Counted from the first letter of the stretch, positions 26,973 to 36,703 are shown. The stretch: DNA of 64,000 nucleotides from Synechococcus sp. CC9616 (GCF_000515235.1 NZ_KI911558.1:1773466-1837465), one strand, 5' to 3'. The notes: generated by a model from the sequence alone, not told the origin. Translations and numbers: made by a program.

Positions 26973-27051
26973 GAAAGAAAATCTCCAGATCAAACCGTTC
27001 ACACTCTGACGACAGCAAGGGGCGAAGATCTGATCGATTTCCCTCCAAAAC

Positions 27052-27948
27052 ATGACCAGATCTGACTTGCGTCTCGGAATGGTCGGTCTCGGCGCGCTCG
27101 GATTGCCAATGGCGGTGAATTTGAACAGCGCTGGTTTCCCTCTCCATGTGCACACGCGGAGTCGAAAAGCGGAACGGAATCCTGCTCTGCTGGGCAGCCA
27201 GGGATGCGCCACAGCTGCGGAAGCCGCCTGTGGCGTCGATGTTCTGGTGGTGTGCGTCAGCGATGACGCCGCCGTCAACACGGTGCTGTTCGGTCAAGGC
27301 GGTGCTGCCGAAACCCTGGCGGAGGGCAGTCTCGTGGTGGACTGCTCAACGATCGCCCCATCAACCTCCCGAGCTGCCGCAGACCAGCTGGCGCTCCAGA
27401 AGGTCAACTACATCGATGCGCCAGTCACCGGGGGCACGGAGGGGGCACAGGCCGGCACACTCACCGTTCTCGTTGGAGGAGAACCCTCCGATCTCAAGCG
27501 GGCGCGTCCTGTCCTGGACATCATCGGCGGCACCATCCATCACTTCGGCCCCGTGGGGAGTGGGCAGCAGGTGAAAGCCGTGAACCAAGTTCTCGTGGCA
27601 GGAAGCTACGTCGCCGTCGCCGAGGCATTGGCTCTTGGAGAACGGCTTGGACTACCGATGCCAGCTGTGGTCGATGCACTACGCCATGGCGCCGCTGGCT
27701 CATGGGCTCTCAATCATCGATCCGGCGCCATGTTGGAGGGGCACTATCCGCTGGGATTCCGCCTGGCGCTCCATCACAAGGATCTTGGAATCGCACTCCA
27801 GGCAGCTGCTGATGTCGATCTGAACCTGCCGATCGCAACCAAGGTTCGAACCATGGAGGAAGACCTGATGACAAACGGCCATGGAGCAGAAGACGTTTCC
27901 TGTCTGCGCCGCTGGCTGGATCAGGCCGGAAAGCCAGAAGAATCGTAA
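27052..27948 (+). CDS. NAD(P)-dependent beta-hydroxyacid dehydrogenase (HIBADH family)
   Basis: A 298-aa member of the 3-hydroxyisobutyrate/tartronate-semialdehyde reductase family. The N-terminal Rossmann motif is GMVGLGALGLPMA. The substrate loop is DAPVTGGTEGAQAGTLTVLV (near residue 123), and the catalytic Lys sits in GSGQQVKAVNQVLVAG (near 177). The helical C-terminal domain includes HHKDLGIAL. In phototrophs such enzymes can act on glyoxylate or succinic semialdehyde or tartronate semialdehyde; the exact substrate cannot be read from the motifs. Divergent from the secreted basic protein gene. Confidence 0.88.
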   Translation: MTRSDLRLGMVGLGALGLPMAVNLNSAGFPLHVHTRSRKAERNPALLGSQGCATAAEAACGVDVLVVCVSDDAAVNTVLFGQGGAAETLAEGSLVVDCSTIAPSTSRAAADQLALQKVNYIDAPVTGGTEGAQAGTLTVLVGGEPSDLKRARPVLDIIGGTIHHFGPVGSGQQVKAVNQVLVAGSYVAVAEALALGERLGLPMPAVVDALRHGAAGSWALNHRSGAMLEGHYPLGFRLALHHKDLGIALQAAADVDLNLPIATKVRTMEEDLMTNGHGAEDVSCLRRWLDQAGKPEES

Positions 27949-27963
27949 ACAGCGGGAAGTGGC

Positions 27964-28701
27964 CTAGCGAGCAAGCTCCCGCCGATCACTCACCACGCGA
28001 ACCCGCTTCGTAATCGTCACGACACCGTCGGGATGCACCAGCATCGCCGCCCAGTTCTGCACACCAGGCCTCTGAGGGGCCTGCACCATTTTGAAGAGAC
28101 CACCGCCACCAAGGGGTTCAAGCGAGAGGTTGGGGCTGATCTGCTGTTCCACCTGAGCTGGTGTGAGGCTGAGCAGACCGCCCGCCACAATTGCCTGCCC
28201 CAGGGGTTCCTCCACAATCACGTCCACGTCGTAGCGGCTGCCCGTGAGCACCGCATCGGGGATCGCAAGGGTGATCGGAAGACTTGTTTCGCCGCTGCGC
28301 AGCAACGTCTGTTCAGCCAGCAGTTCCTCGGCCAGCAGGCGATCAGCCTCAAGGCGAACCGCGAGCCGCTGACTTCCCACAAGGCGATACCTCAGACCAT
28401 CTGAACGGCGCTCACCACGCACCGTCACCTCCAGGATCTGACGCCCTGAGCCATCACTGGAAACACTGCGCACTGTCCAGCTTGCGTCGGGAAACTCCTT
28501 TTTGAAGCGGGCCAAGCGTGCTGACAGACCAGGCAGCGTGGCCGGATCAACCAACGCATCGATGGCACCGGCATCCACCCCGTTCAAGGCTGTTTCCAGC
28601 CGAGCGTTGAAAGCATCGGCAGCTCGAACCAAAGGAGCTGTAACCGGCAGCAAAAACGCGCTCAGAGCAAAAGCGGCAGCTGCCTGCACTGGGAAACGCA
28701 C
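27964..28701 (-). CDS. Conserved exported protein of unknown function
   Basis: A 245-aa protein with a clear signal peptide ([20 protein letters not shown], AxA-like cleavage near residue 28). The N-terminal mature part ([20 protein letters not shown]) resembles a SnoaL/NTF2-like or DUF-type domain. The C-terminal half is beta-rich with [20 protein letters not shown], ending in a [14 protein letters not shown] strand. I recognise it only as a likely picocyanobacterial conserved hypothetical. The start is 57 bp from murG on the opposite strand. Confidence 0.7.
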   Translation of the reverse strand: MRFPVQAAAAFALSAFLLPVTAPLVRAADAFNARLETALNGVDAGAIDALVDPATLPGLSARLARFKKEFPDASWTVRSVSSDGSGRQILEVTVRGERRSDGLRYRLVGSQRLAVRLEADRLLAEELLAEQTLLRSGETSLPITLAIPDAVLTGSRYDVDVIVEEPLGQAIVAGGLLSLTPAQVEQQISPNLSLEPLGGGGLFKMVQAPQRPGVQNWAAMLVHPDGVVTITKRVRVVSDRRELAR

Positions 28702-28758
28702 CAGTTGGATCCCGAGAACCGCCTTAAGTTAAGCGGCTTCCATGGGGATGACCGCGGC

Positions 28759-29835
28759 ATGACGAGGCTTCTCATCGCCGCCAGCGGCACCGGAGGGCAT
28801 CTGTTTCCAGCGCTCGCGTTGGCTGAGGCAATACCTGAGAACTGGAGCATCCGCTGGCTTGGCGTGCCCGATCGCCTGGAGACAAGCCTTGTTCCTGAGA
28901 CGTACAACCTGATCACCGTCCAGGCAGGTGGTCTGCAGGGACGCGGGCTCACCAAATTGATTCAGTTGTTTCGTCTGATCGGCGCCGGTTTTGCTGTGCG
29001 CCAACTAATCCGTCAACACAGAATCAAGGCCGTGTTCACCACAGGTGGGTACATCGCAGCACCGGCCATCCTCGGCGCCCGTCTCAGTGGATGCCCGGTG
29101 GTCCTGCATGAATCCAATGCCATTCCAGGCCGGGTCACCAAACTGTTTGGGCGTTTCTGCCATGTGGTGGCCGTTGGCCTGCCGGCCGCAGCAGAACGGA
29201 TTCCGGGCAGTCGACCGCAAATGACCGGTACTCCAGTTCGAAAGGCCTTTTTGGAGACCCAGCCGATGCCGGCATGGGTTCCCCAAGGATCCGGTCCACT
29301 CCTGGTGGTGATGGGTGGCAGTCAGGGGGCTGTCGGCCTGAACCGCATGGTTCGAGCGGTTCTTCCGAACCTGCTGCAGCGAGGTTGCCGGGTCGTCCAC
29401 CTCACCGGCCGCAATGACCCTGATGTGGGAGGCGTCCAGCATCCCCTGCTGGCGGAACGACCCTTCAGCGATGAGATACCGGGCCTGCTTCAACATGCCG
29501 ATCTCGCCATCAGTCGAGCAGGTGCAGGGAGTGTGAGCGAACTAGCGGTCTGCGGCACACCGGCGGTGCTGGTGCCGTTCCCCCAGGCAGCAGATCGACA
29601 TCAGGATGCCAATGCCGCCTGCGCAGCAGAGTTCGGCGGTGCCGTGATCGTGCATCAGCATGAACCGGAACACCAGGCGCTTGCCAACAGCCTCGAGCGA
29701 CTGCTGGCCCGGCGTTTAAATCACGAAAGTTCGTTCAGCGATCCGCTGCCGCTGATGCAAGACGGCATGAAGAGACTCGCCGTGCGCCAGGCCGATCAGG
29801 ATCTTGCAGCCATTGTTCAAGCCCTGATCGTCTGA
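28759..29835 (+). CDS. murG: UDP-GlcNAc:undecaprenyl-PP-MurNAc-pentapeptide GlcNAc transferase
   Basis: MurG (358 aa) adds GlcNAc to lipid I to form lipid II on the inner face of the membrane, for peptidoglycan synthesis. The G-loop [15 protein letters not shown] is at residues 7-21. The second loop [13 protein letters not shown] and [12 protein letters not shown] are conserved. The C-terminal UDP-GlcNAc site has [14 protein letters not shown] and [18 protein letters not shown] use ATG 28759 ([10 protein letters not shown]); the longer frame from 28705 adds unconserved residues into the divergent promoter region. Confidence 0.95.
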   Translation: MTRLLIAASGTGGHLFPALALAEAIPENWSIRWLGVPDRLETSLVPETYNLITVQAGGLQGRGLTKLIQLFRLIGAGFAVRQLIRQHRIKAVFTTGGYIAAPAILGARLSGCPVVLHESNAIPGRVTKLFGRFCHVVAVGLPAAAERIPGSRPQMTGTPVRKAFLETQPMPAWVPQGSGPLLVVMGGSQGAVGLNRMVRAVLPNLLQRGCRVVHLTGRNDPDVGGVQHPLLAERPFSDEIPGLLQHADLAISRAGAGSVSELAVCGTPAVLVPFPQAADRHQDANAACAAEFGGAVIVHQHEPEHQALANSLERLLARRLNHESSFSDPLPLMQDGMKRLAVRQADQDLAAIVQALIV

Positions 29836-30881
29836 TGCAGCGCGTTCAGAATTCTGCGGTTGTCCTGTCGTTGCATCAGGCTGATCCTGAGCCAGTGGTC
29901 ATCGAGGCCCTGGAATGAGCGGCAATCACGCAACAGGATGCGATGTTGCTGCTCCAACGACTCCTTGACCGGTAGCAATGAACGCTCGGACCGGATCAGG
30001 AGAAAATTGGCCGCGGATGGCATTGGCTCAAGTCCCGGACATTCCGCCAGCTGTTGCTGCATCCAGAGGCCTTCACGGGCTGTCCAGCGCTGAACCCGAT
30101 TGCTCCATCGCTCATAACGAGCGCCGTTGCCCATGAGTTGTACGCCGACGGATGCAGCTGGACCGTTCACAGGCCAGGGGTCCCGCCAGTCGGTCCATTG
30201 CTGCAGGCGCTTTGGTGCCGCAATCGCATAGCCCAAGCGCAAACCGGCGATCCCAAAGAGCTTGGTGAGACTGCGAATAACGACCAGATTGGGATGGTCA
30301 GCGACGAGTGAAATCAACGAATGTTGCTCGCCCTGGGGAACGAGAGGCAGAAAAGCCTCGTCGCAAATCACCAGGGCAAAGCGATCCAGCAAGAGCTCCA
30401 GGGAGCTTCGGCTCCAGAGCTGCCCCGTGGGGTTGTGGGGATTGCAGAGCCAAAGCACATCGCCGGAGCCTGGATCCGGGAACACCTGGGGAAAAGCGCT
30501 TGCCCAGCGCAGTGGCATCACCCTGTGGCGGGTTGTTGCCTGCCAGGTGCTTAAGGCACGGGAGTAATCAGCGAATCCAGGTGCCAAAAGCACATTCAGA
30601 CCAGCAGAGGCGGCATCGCGTGCAGCCCAGGTGAACAGCTCAGCAGCGCCATTCCCCGCCAGAACCTGTTCCGGATCGAGGTCGTGGACATCAGCGATCA
30701 CCTGGCGCAGGCGCTGCTGCCTGCGATCGGGATAGTCCCGAAGGATCTGCCTGGTATTGAGACGCAACCAAGGGGTCCAGGGAACGAGCGATGCACTGGC
30801 ATCGAGCAACTGCTCCGGCCGGCACCCGAGCTGTTCGGCAAGCGCATCACGGTTACCGCCATGGCGCAGGTCGACGGCCAT
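29817..30881 (-). CDS. Threonine-phosphate decarboxylase-like PLP enzyme (cobalamin side chain)
   Basis: A 354-aa class I/II aminotransferase-fold protein. The N-terminus [14 protein letters not shown] is the pattern of CobC/CobD L-threonine-O-3-phosphate decarboxylases, which make the aminopropanol linker of cobalamin. PLP motifs are [10 protein letters not shown] (near residue 145), [12 protein letters not shown], and the Lys-containing [17 protein letters not shown]. No other cob gene is adjacent. A HisC-like transaminase role is the alternative, but the window has a separate hisC. It converges with murG, overlapping 19 bp. Confidence 0.8.
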   Translation of the reverse strand: MAVDLRHGGNRDALAEQLGCRPEQLLDASASLVPWTPWLRLNTRQILRDYPDRRQQRLRQVIADVHDLDPEQVLAGNGAAELFTWAARDAASAGLNVLLAPGFADYSRALSTWQATTRHRVMPLRWASAFPQVFPDPGSGDVLWLCNPHNPTGQLWSRSSLELLLDRFALVICDEAFLPLVPQGEQHSLISLVADHPNLVVIRSLTKLFGIAGLRLGYAIAAPKRLQQWTDWRDPWPVNGPAASVGVQLMGNGARYERWSNRVQRWTAREGLWMQQQLAECPGLEPMPSAANFLLIRSERSLLPVKESLEQQHRILLRDCRSFQGLDDHWLRISLMQRQDNRRILNALHQTIRA

Positions 30882-30929
30882 CCCTGCTCCCGATACAACA
30901 CAAGTACATCTCCAGCGTCGCCCACAGCC

Positions 30930-31730
30930 ATGCCGCCAAGAGGCCTGCTGATTTCAGTCCTGATTGCGACGTGGGTTACACCAGCACAAAGCCAGACGTC
31001 TTCTGCGGTCGATCTCATCCGCGTTCTGCAGGAGCGACGTTGCCCCGCATGCCGGCTGGCGGACACGGATCTTGTCCATGCCGACCTGCGCGATGCCGAC
31101 CTCAGCGGAGCACAGCTGCAGCGAGCCAACCTCGGCCAGGCCCGTTTGGATGGAGCAGACCTCAGCAAGGCTGATCTCAGCTTCACCAGCCTGCGTGGCG
31201 CTTCGCTGCGCGGCGCCGATCTGCGCGGCAGCCGCCTGTACGGAACGGATCTACGGGACGCGGATCTCAGCGGAGCCCTGCTCGACAACGACGCACTAGA
31301 GCAAAGCCACTGGCAAGGCGCCAAGGGCATTCAGACCGGAATTCGCAGCCATGCAGGCCTGCACAACGCCGGCGTCGATGCAGCTCAGCAAGGACGCTGG
31401 CCGGAAGCCGAACGCCTCTTCAGCGCAGCCATCCTCGAAAATCCGGAAGAGCCTCTGAGCTGGGTGGCCCGTGGCCTCAGCAGAGGAGAACAAGGGAAAA
31501 ATGCACTCGCCGCAAAAGACCTGGCCTACGCCGGAACACTGTTTGCCGCCAGCGGGGATCAGATCAAAGCTGAACAACTGAAACTGGCCAGCGAGCGTGT
31601 TTACGACAAGCCACAACAGAACGGAGCATCGGGCAACGGCCTGGGCTCAGCCCTGCTCAGTGGAGCACTCTCGGCTGCGCAGGCTTTGGCACCAGTCGCT
31701 CTGAAAGCACTGATGCCGATGATTCCCTAG
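30930..31730 (+). CDS. Secreted pentapeptide-repeat protein with TPR-like tail
   Basis: A 266-aa protein with a signal peptide (MPPRGLLISVLIATWVTPAQ). A CxxC-type pair lies in RRCPACRLADTDL, followed by about 17 consecutive A(D/N)LXX pentapeptide repeats (residues about 43-125, e.g. ADLRDADLSGAQLQRANLGQ), a right-handed quadrilateral beta-helix. A tetratricopeptide-like helical region follows (AGVDAAQQGRWPEAERLFS and AWVARGLSRGEQGK-like). The tail is Gly/Ala/Leu-rich. The start is ATG 30930. The upstream extension of the frame overlaps the divergent cobalamin gene and is discarded. Periplasmic; partner unknown. Confidence 0.82.
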   Translation: MPPRGLLISVLIATWVTPAQSQTSSAVDLIRVLQERRCPACRLADTDLVHADLRDADLSGAQLQRANLGQARLDGADLSKADLSFTSLRGASLRGADLRGSRLYGTDLRDADLSGALLDNDALEQSHWQGAKGIQTGIRSHAGLHNAGVDAAQQGRWPEAERLFSAAILENPEEPLSWVARGLSRGEQGKNALAAKDLAYAGTLFAASGDQIKAEQLKLASERVYDKPQQNGASGNGLGSALLSGALSAAQALAPVALKALMPMIP

Positions 31731-31751
31731 CGATCAACCATTCCTCAGTGA

Positions 31752-34229
31752 TCAACCGCCCGTGCGCAGGAGTTGACGTGACGAGGGGGTGGCCGGTCGG
31801 TAGCCATAGCCGTAGGTGCCCCCCTGTTCATCGTCGATGACAGTTGGGGTCACAATGATGACAAGCTCGTCTTTGTTGCGAGTAGAGCTCGAACTGCGGA
31901 ACAAGTGCCCCAGAATCGGGATGTCTCCCAGAACCGGCCATTTCCGAGACTCCTGATTATCGGTTTCCGAAATCACGCCGGTGAGGATCAACGACTGACC
32001 GTCTCGCAACCTGACATTACCGGAACTAAGACTTCGTTTATTAATATTGAAAATTGGAACTCCTTCCTGCTCTCCAGCCGATTCAGCAACAGAAATTACA
32101 GGTTTTAAATTAATCGTAACGAAACCATTGTCATCAATTTTTAATACATCAAGAGCAACGGTCAGGCCAGCATTCTCACGTGTATTCGCGAATTCTTCAT
32201 TGCCATTATCCAAGACGTTTTTCGAGACTCCTGTAATAAAACTGGTTCCGGCTTCTACTGTGGCATTCTCCCCTTCCTGCACCAGCAACGTTGGCTGAGA
32301 GAGTGTTTTTGCTGCACCAGATATAATCACCGACTCGATATAAGCGTAAAAAGAATTGTCAGGCTGACGGTACTTAGAGGGATCTTGACCTGGAACATAA
32401 ACAGGCCGCCCATCTTTGTCATAAACGGGCTTCAGCGTCTGAGCAGTTGCTGGGTTTGTTGACGGTACATAAACGGGTTGACCATTTTGGTCATACACAG
32501 GAACCAGGGTCTGAGCCGACGATGGATCTGTCGTTGGCACATAAATCGGCTGACCATTGCTGTCGTAAACAGGAACCAATTGCGGCGCAGCATTTGGATT
32601 GGTGCTTGGCACATAAATCGGACGTCCAAGATCATCCAACTTGGGAACCAGCTCAGTTTCGCCATCCGCATTGGTCACATACTCCTGAGCCTCAACAAAA
32701 GCTGAGTTCGCCGTTTGCTGAGCGATCTGGGCATCAACTGTTCGTTGACCAGCCTCAACAGGATTGACAACCGTCTGGGCTGGAACCCGGGGAACTTTTC
32801 CTTGGTAAGCACCAGGCTCTCCATAGTTGTCACCAGAAGGGTCATACCCCCCTGTTCCTGCCGTATTACCAGGTTTGTAACGACCGAAATTGAGATGGGC
32901 ATTACCGTTCTGACTTACGACAAAGGTGTCACCCATTCGCGCCGAGAAACTAGAATCGATGGTCTGACTATTTCTTAAGGCAACACTGAGAATCTGGATC
33001 TTGACAGCCACTTGGCGCTTACGCAGATCAAGCTGCTTCAAATAGGACTCAGCAACACTGATCAGGGACGGATCGCCTACAAGCGTTACTGTATTGAGAC
33101 GTGAATTAGTGACACCACTTAATCCAAGCAATGGACCAGTGGCACTGCCAAAGGTTTCGGTCTCGGTAATGCTATTTCTCGTCTGGGACGCATTGTTGCT
33201 GATTTGTGACGACCCTACGGTTTCTGATTCACCTGTTGTGATCTCGATGGTTTTCACATGGGTCATCGCAGCACCGAGGCTGGCGAGATACTGCGCAGCT
33301 CCTTCAACACCAACCTGATTTAAACGAAACACTTTGGACATTTGCGGACCAAACGTTTTGGCCGCCACTGTTGTCCCCACTAACAATGTGCGTCCATCCA
33401 GTTTTCCCTGGAGTCCGGATGCCATGAGCACACTGTTCAACGCCCGATCAAAACGCTCATCTCGAAAAGCCATGCTTACAGGACGACCGAATGAACCCTC
33501 TGTGTCCGCCGTCGTGGACTGATCCGGATCACCGACATACACAAATCCATAACCTCCCAGTCGAGCCAGGGACATCAGTGCGTCTTTGGCAGGAGCATTG
33601 TTCAGCGTCAACGTGACCGGTGGTCCGGTCACATTCACGAAACTACGATTGCTGATAAGCATGGTGCCAACCGCCATATCACCAACAGGAGGAGCCATGG
33701 CGCGAGGCTGCATCGGCGGCACATAGGTGGGCTGAGCAACGCGCCCCGGCCGACGTAAATCCAACTGTCCTGTTTGACGAACAACACTGGAAGTCCCCAA
33801 TCCTGCGAAGCGGACGATCAAATCCTCACCGTTGGAGCTGATCCGAGGCGATGACAACGAAACACCTGTATCTGCCTGAATCAGCAATTCCAATCTGGAT
33901 CCTGAACCATCCAGCTGGATGCTTTTAAGCCCTACATCGGGCATCGACAACTGCTGGGTTCCGGAATGGAACAAACGTCCTGACGAAGTGCTGAGACGCC
34001 CACGCCAGCTTGAGGAGTCCTGTTGTTGCTCAACTACGCGAGCCCCGGAACCGACACCAGCGATGACAATGTCGACGGTGTCGTCCAGACGCTGCACGCG
34101 CAATTGAACCGAATCGGTCTGCTGCGCCAGTGCGGAACGCGCGGTTGCAAAAGGCCCCGCTTCTGTAGCCATCGCCAGACCGACAACGAGAGCCAATGAA
34201 CACAGTCGCTTCTGAGATCGGAACAGCAC
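31752..34229 (-). CDS. pilQ: Type IV pilus outer-membrane secretin PilQ, with internal repeats
   Basis: An 825-aa secretin forming the outer-membrane pore for type IV pili. It has a signal peptide (MLFRSQKRLCSLALVVGLAM), an AMIN domain (about 40-160), an STN/N0 domain (about 210-280, VTLNNAPAKDALMSLARLGGYG), an N1 domain, and a secretin beta-domain. The beta-domain motifs are AAKTLSQPTLLVQEGENATVEAG and the C-terminal VPIFNINKRSL..VILTGVISETD and VPILGHLFRSSS. Between the N domains and the barrel motif, residues about 525-620 are four 24-residue repeats of the form LVPVYDxNGQPxYVPxTxP. It is the last gene of the pilM-N-O-Q unit, 64 bp after pilO. Confidence 0.9.
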   Translation of the reverse strand: MLFRSQKRLCSLALVVGLAMATEAGPFATARSALAQQTDSVQLRVQRLDDTVDIVIAGVGSGARVVEQQQDSSSWRGRLSTSSGRLFHSGTQQLSMPDVGLKSIQLDGSGSRLELLIQADTGVSLSSPRISSNGEDLIVRFAGLGTSSVVRQTGQLDLRRPGRVAQPTYVPPMQPRAMAPPVGDMAVGTMLISNRSFVNVTGPPVTLTLNNAPAKDALMSLARLGGYGFVYVGDPDQSTTADTEGSFGRPVSMAFRDERFDRALNSVLMASGLQGKLDGRTLLVGTTVAAKTFGPQMSKVFRLNQVGVEGAAQYLASLGAAMTHVKTIEITTGESETVGSSQISNNASQTRNSITETETFGSATGPLLGLSGVTNSRLNTVTLVGDPSLISVAESYLKQLDLRKRQVAVKIQILSVALRNSQTIDSSFSARMGDTFVVSQNGNAHLNFGRYKPGNTAGTGGYDPSGDNYGEPGAYQGKVPRVPAQTVVNPVEAGQRTVDAQIAQQTANSAFVEAQEYVTNADGETELVPKLDDLGRPIYVPSTNPNAAPQLVPVYDSNGQPIYVPTTDPSSAQTLVPVYDQNGQPVYVPSTNPATAQTLKPVYDKDGRPVYVPGQDPSKYRQPDNSFYAYIESVIISGAAKTLSQPTLLVQEGENATVEAGTSFITGVSKNVLDNGNEEFANTRENAGLTVALDVLKIDDNGFVTINLKPVISVAESAGEQEGVPIFNINKRSLSSGNVRLRDGQSLILTGVISETDNQESRKWPVLGDIPILGHLFRSSSSTRNKDELVIIVTPTVIDDEQGGTYGYGYRPATPSSRQLLRTGG
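32371..32655 (-). repeat. Four tandem 72-bp coding repeats in pilQ
   Basis: Four diverged 72-bp (24-codon) tandem units encode LVPKLDDLGRPIYVPSTN, LVPVYDSNGQPIYVPTTD, LVPVYDQNGQPVYVPSTN and LKPVYDKDGRPVYVPGQD, each followed by a short variable SSAQT-like spacer. Conserved positions are the Val-Pro, the Asp-Gly-Gln/Arg-Pro and the Tyr-Val-Pro. The variation between units suggests they are not recent duplications. Confidence 0.85.
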
Positions 34230-34293
34230 GCCAGAGCGACTCGATGAGCATGGTTGATTGGATGGTATCGATGAGAACGACCCACCACCAGCC

Positions 34294-35079
34294 TCAGAAG
34301 GGAGCCTCTCCTGCAGAGCCAGCTCCGGCTGCAGGATCGGAATTGGATGGATCCGTGGTCTTTATCTGATCAACGGGAGCCTGGCGGTCGTAGAACGTCA
34401 ACTTCAAACGAAGATCGGTTTCGGCGATACCGCTCAGCTTGGCTTCCGACTCATCCCCACCTGGCGGGTCGACCGCTTCCAGTTCGAGATCGCTGCTTTC
34501 CACCAACACTTGCAGTCGCTCAACACGCTGAAGGAAATTCAGCAATGCGCCATAGCCACCAGTCACTCGCAGGGCCATAGACGTCCTCCGATAGCCCAAC
34601 GTCTCCAGTGGATCACCAGACTCGGAGTTGGCGTCGGCGCCCTTCTGATTGGGGTTTTGCTTGGTCTGACGCTCAGGGGCATCGGAAGCAGACGAGCTGG
34701 AAGCTGGAGTGGAAGCAACTGGCTCGTATTGCATCAGCATCACGCCTGATGCCATGGACTCGCGGTTCAACAAAGCCAGAACGGTTTGAATGCTGTCGCT
34801 GTCGGCAATCAGATCCACCAACAGAGCCTGACGTTGTTCTGCCTGCTTTTGGGTCTGTTCTGCTGAGGCGATCGCCCTTTCAATGGCTGGCAATGAGCTT
34901 TGAAGACGCCGTAGTTCGTCAAGCCGTTGACGCAGCTCCTCGACGCGGCTATGGGCGGAACGAATTCCAAAAAGAAAAACAGCCACAGAAGCAATCGCTC
35001 CCGCCGACAGCGGAACAGCGATCAAAATCCGCTGCCGCGTAAACCAACCTCGTTTAGATGCTCCAGAAAGGTTGGTCAT
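34294..35079 (-). CDS. pilO: Type IV pilus assembly protein, PilO-like
   Basis: A 261-aa single-pass inner-membrane protein: short basic N-terminus, TM helix ILIAVPLSAGAIASVAVFLF (residues 18-37), a coiled-coil (RVEELRQRLDELRRLQSSLP, about 45-85), and a ferredoxin-like C-terminal part. Within it, LRVTGGYGALLNFLQRVERL is the PilO-type signature. A Ser/Ala/Gln-rich linker interrupts the middle. The tail is Ala/Gly/Pro-rich. Its ATG overlaps the pilN stop as ATGA. PilO pairs with PilN in the alignment complex linking the inner-membrane motor to the PilQ secretin. Confidence 0.83.
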   Translation of the reverse strand: MTNLSGASKRGWFTRQRILIAVPLSAGAIASVAVFLFGIRSAHSRVEELRQRLDELRRLQSSLPAIERAIASAEQTQKQAEQRQALLVDLIADSDSIQTVLALLNRESMASGVMLMQYEPVASTPASSSSASDAPERQTKQNPNQKGADANSESGDPLETLGYRRTSMALRVTGGYGALLNFLQRVERLQVLVESSDLELEAVDPPGGDESEAKLSGIAETDLRLKLTFYDRQAPVDQIKTTDPSNSDPAAGAGSAGEAPF

Positions 35080-35765
35080 CCGTCAAAACCTTTCTGGCGC
35101 AGAAGTTCATAACGACGAGCAAGGCCCTCAGCACCCAGTGCGCGCAATTCAGCTGGTGATGCCCGAACCGATGAATCGATCGCAACAGACATGCTGAATT
35201 CCGTTAAGCCATCGTCTTCAGTGCTGGCCAGCTCAACCCTGGCACCCTGATCCGGAACGGCTGGCAATGACTCAAGATTCAGAGCCAGAGCATTGATTCG
35301 TACAAAAGCACCGGTCGTTGGGGAACTGCGAGCAAGTCCGGTCAAGGAAACCTGATCAGGAAGCACACTAACGCTGGTGAGCTGCACACCATCTGGGGTG
35401 ACCTGACGCAGTTGCTGCAGAAAAGCTGAGCCCGATCGAACGGACACCAGCTGAGCTGAAATCCGTGCCGAGTCGTTCTCAAGAGCTTTGGTTTTGGCTT
35501 TGATCGACGTCAACCGTTGATTGGCGCCCTGGAGGCGGGCCTCAAAGGGTTGTAGGCGATCGACCTCGCTCTGCAAACTGTCTGCCTGGCGCATCAGCCA
35601 GAACCAGGCGCCAAAGCAGAGAATCAAAACAACCAGGCCGGTCAAGCCCCCTTTCAGAAGCAGGGCACGCGCCGGTTCAATCACAACCGGCTCTGGCAAA
35701 ACGCCGAGCTCGGCTCGACGTTCACTCAGCAAATCAACAGACTCAACTGGTGGGACCGATGCCAT
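35076..35765 (-). CDS. pilN: Type IV pilus assembly protein, PilN-like
   Basis: A 229-aa protein with a short cytoplasmic N-terminus (EPVVIEPARALLLKGG), one TM helix GLVVLILCFGAWFWLMRQ (about residues 41-58), a coiled-coil QSEVDRLQPFEARLQGANQR, and a ferredoxin-like domain with LRQVTPDGVQLTSVSVLPD (PilN-like). The start ATG 35765 shares its A with the pilM stop (TGATG overlap), preferred over an ATG 18 nt upstream inside pilM. The short N-terminal segment would dock on PilM. Identification rests on gene order and topology. Confidence 0.8.
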   Translation of the reverse strand: MASVPPVESVDLLSERRAELGVLPEPVVIEPARALLLKGGLTGLVVLILCFGAWFWLMRQADSLQSEVDRLQPFEARLQGANQRLTSIKAKTKALENDSARISAQLVSVRSGSAFLQQLRQVTPDGVQLTSVSVLPDQVSLTGLARSSPTTGAFVRINALALNLESLPAVPDQGARVELASTEDDGLTEFSMSVAIDSSVRASPAELRALGAEGLARRYELLRQKGFDG

Positions 35766-36703
35766 CAGCTCTGCCCTACGCACAATCCCGCGAATGCCAG
35801 ACGAATGAAGGGGTCCAAACCCCCCGATTCCTGCTCCGGCATCAGGGGAGAAGCAGTCCAGCTGTTATCCAAGACCAAGTGACGATCAGCAGCTGTCTCA
35901 TTCATCAATCGAGCAGGATCGACCACCTTCTCTTCTGCAACAGTCGCTAACCAGCCAAAAGGCAAATTCTTTTGGCTTTTTAGTTTGCGCCAGGCCTGCA
36001 CTGTGGTTTTGAACAGTTCCACTGCATCATCATTCGATCGAATGGATTGATCCACTTCTGGAATGCCATCTCGCAGAAGCAAAAGACGACAACCAGGCTG
36101 ACCCGAGGACTGAATCATCCAAGCCAGATCACCGAACCAATCATCAGGCATTGAACGTTGCAAAGCACCTAACGCAGACGAAAGACTCCACTCGACCCTG
36201 CGAAGAGGGACATCGGCAGCCTCAACAACGTCAATCCAGGCCTGCAGGACACTTCTAACGACACCGATCACCAGAGTGTCGTCGCCGAGACCAAGCGTGG
36301 AGACATAGAGATTGCCAGGATCAAGTGAATCATCCAGCCCAGCCAGGTAGGCACGAGCTGATTCAACAGATTGGATGGAATCGTTCAAGCCAGCTTCGAA
36401 CAACCGCCACCGACACGACTGGAGTGGCAGCACCAGCTCGATCTGCGCTCCAGGAAGATCACAATCCTGGAGGAGCTCACCAAGAAAATCACCGATGACC
36501 TCCGGTTGAAGCGGAACTCCTTCACGACAACAATCGGGAGGCAACGAACCACTACGCCAGAACCATTCATCACAGGTCATCCAGGAGCAGAAAAGACTGC
36601 TGTCAGTTATGGCGACAAGAACACGCTGGGCACGCAGCAGGCGCCTCCAAGACGCTTGCAGGCTTTGAACCTGTGGAAGCTCACCGAAAGACAGTGATGG
36701 CAA
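35765..36703 (-). CDS. pilM: PilM-like actin-fold pilus protein (divergent)
   Basis: A 312-aa soluble protein, first in the pilM-N-O-Q unit. It lacks a TM helix and is consistent with an actin-like fold (strands RVLVAITDSSLFCSW, AQIELVLPLQSCRW, TLGLGDDTLVIGVVRS, SSGQPGCRLLLLRDG). The sequence is diverged from textbook PilM; I recognise it mainly from position directly upstream of pilN with a TGATG overlap. The ATG start is at 36703. PilM sits on the cytoplasmic face and binds the PilN N-terminus. Confidence 0.65.
   Translation of the reverse strand: MPSLSFGELPQVQSLQASWRRLLRAQRVLVAITDSSLFCSWMTCDEWFWRSGSLPPDCCREGVPLQPEVIGDFLGELLQDCDLPGAQIELVLPLQSCRWRLFEAGLNDSIQSVESARAYLAGLDDSLDPGNLYVSTLGLGDDTLVIGVVRSVLQAWIDVVEAADVPLRRVEWSLSSALGALQRSMPDDWFGDLAWMIQSSGQPGCRLLLLRDGIPEVDQSIRSNDDAVELFKTTVQAWRKLKSQKNLPFGWLATVAEEKVVDPARLMNETAADRHLVLDNSWTASPLMPEQESGGLDPFIRLAFAGLCVGQS

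Noticed and set aside
26973-27281. N-terminal extension of the secreted basic protein
   Set aside because: It is antisense to the dehydrogenase gene; the signal peptide begins at 26972 with GGAG upstream.
30684-30929. N-terminal extension of the pentapeptide protein
   Set aside because: It overlaps the divergent cobalamin-type gene in another frame; the signal peptide begins at 30930.
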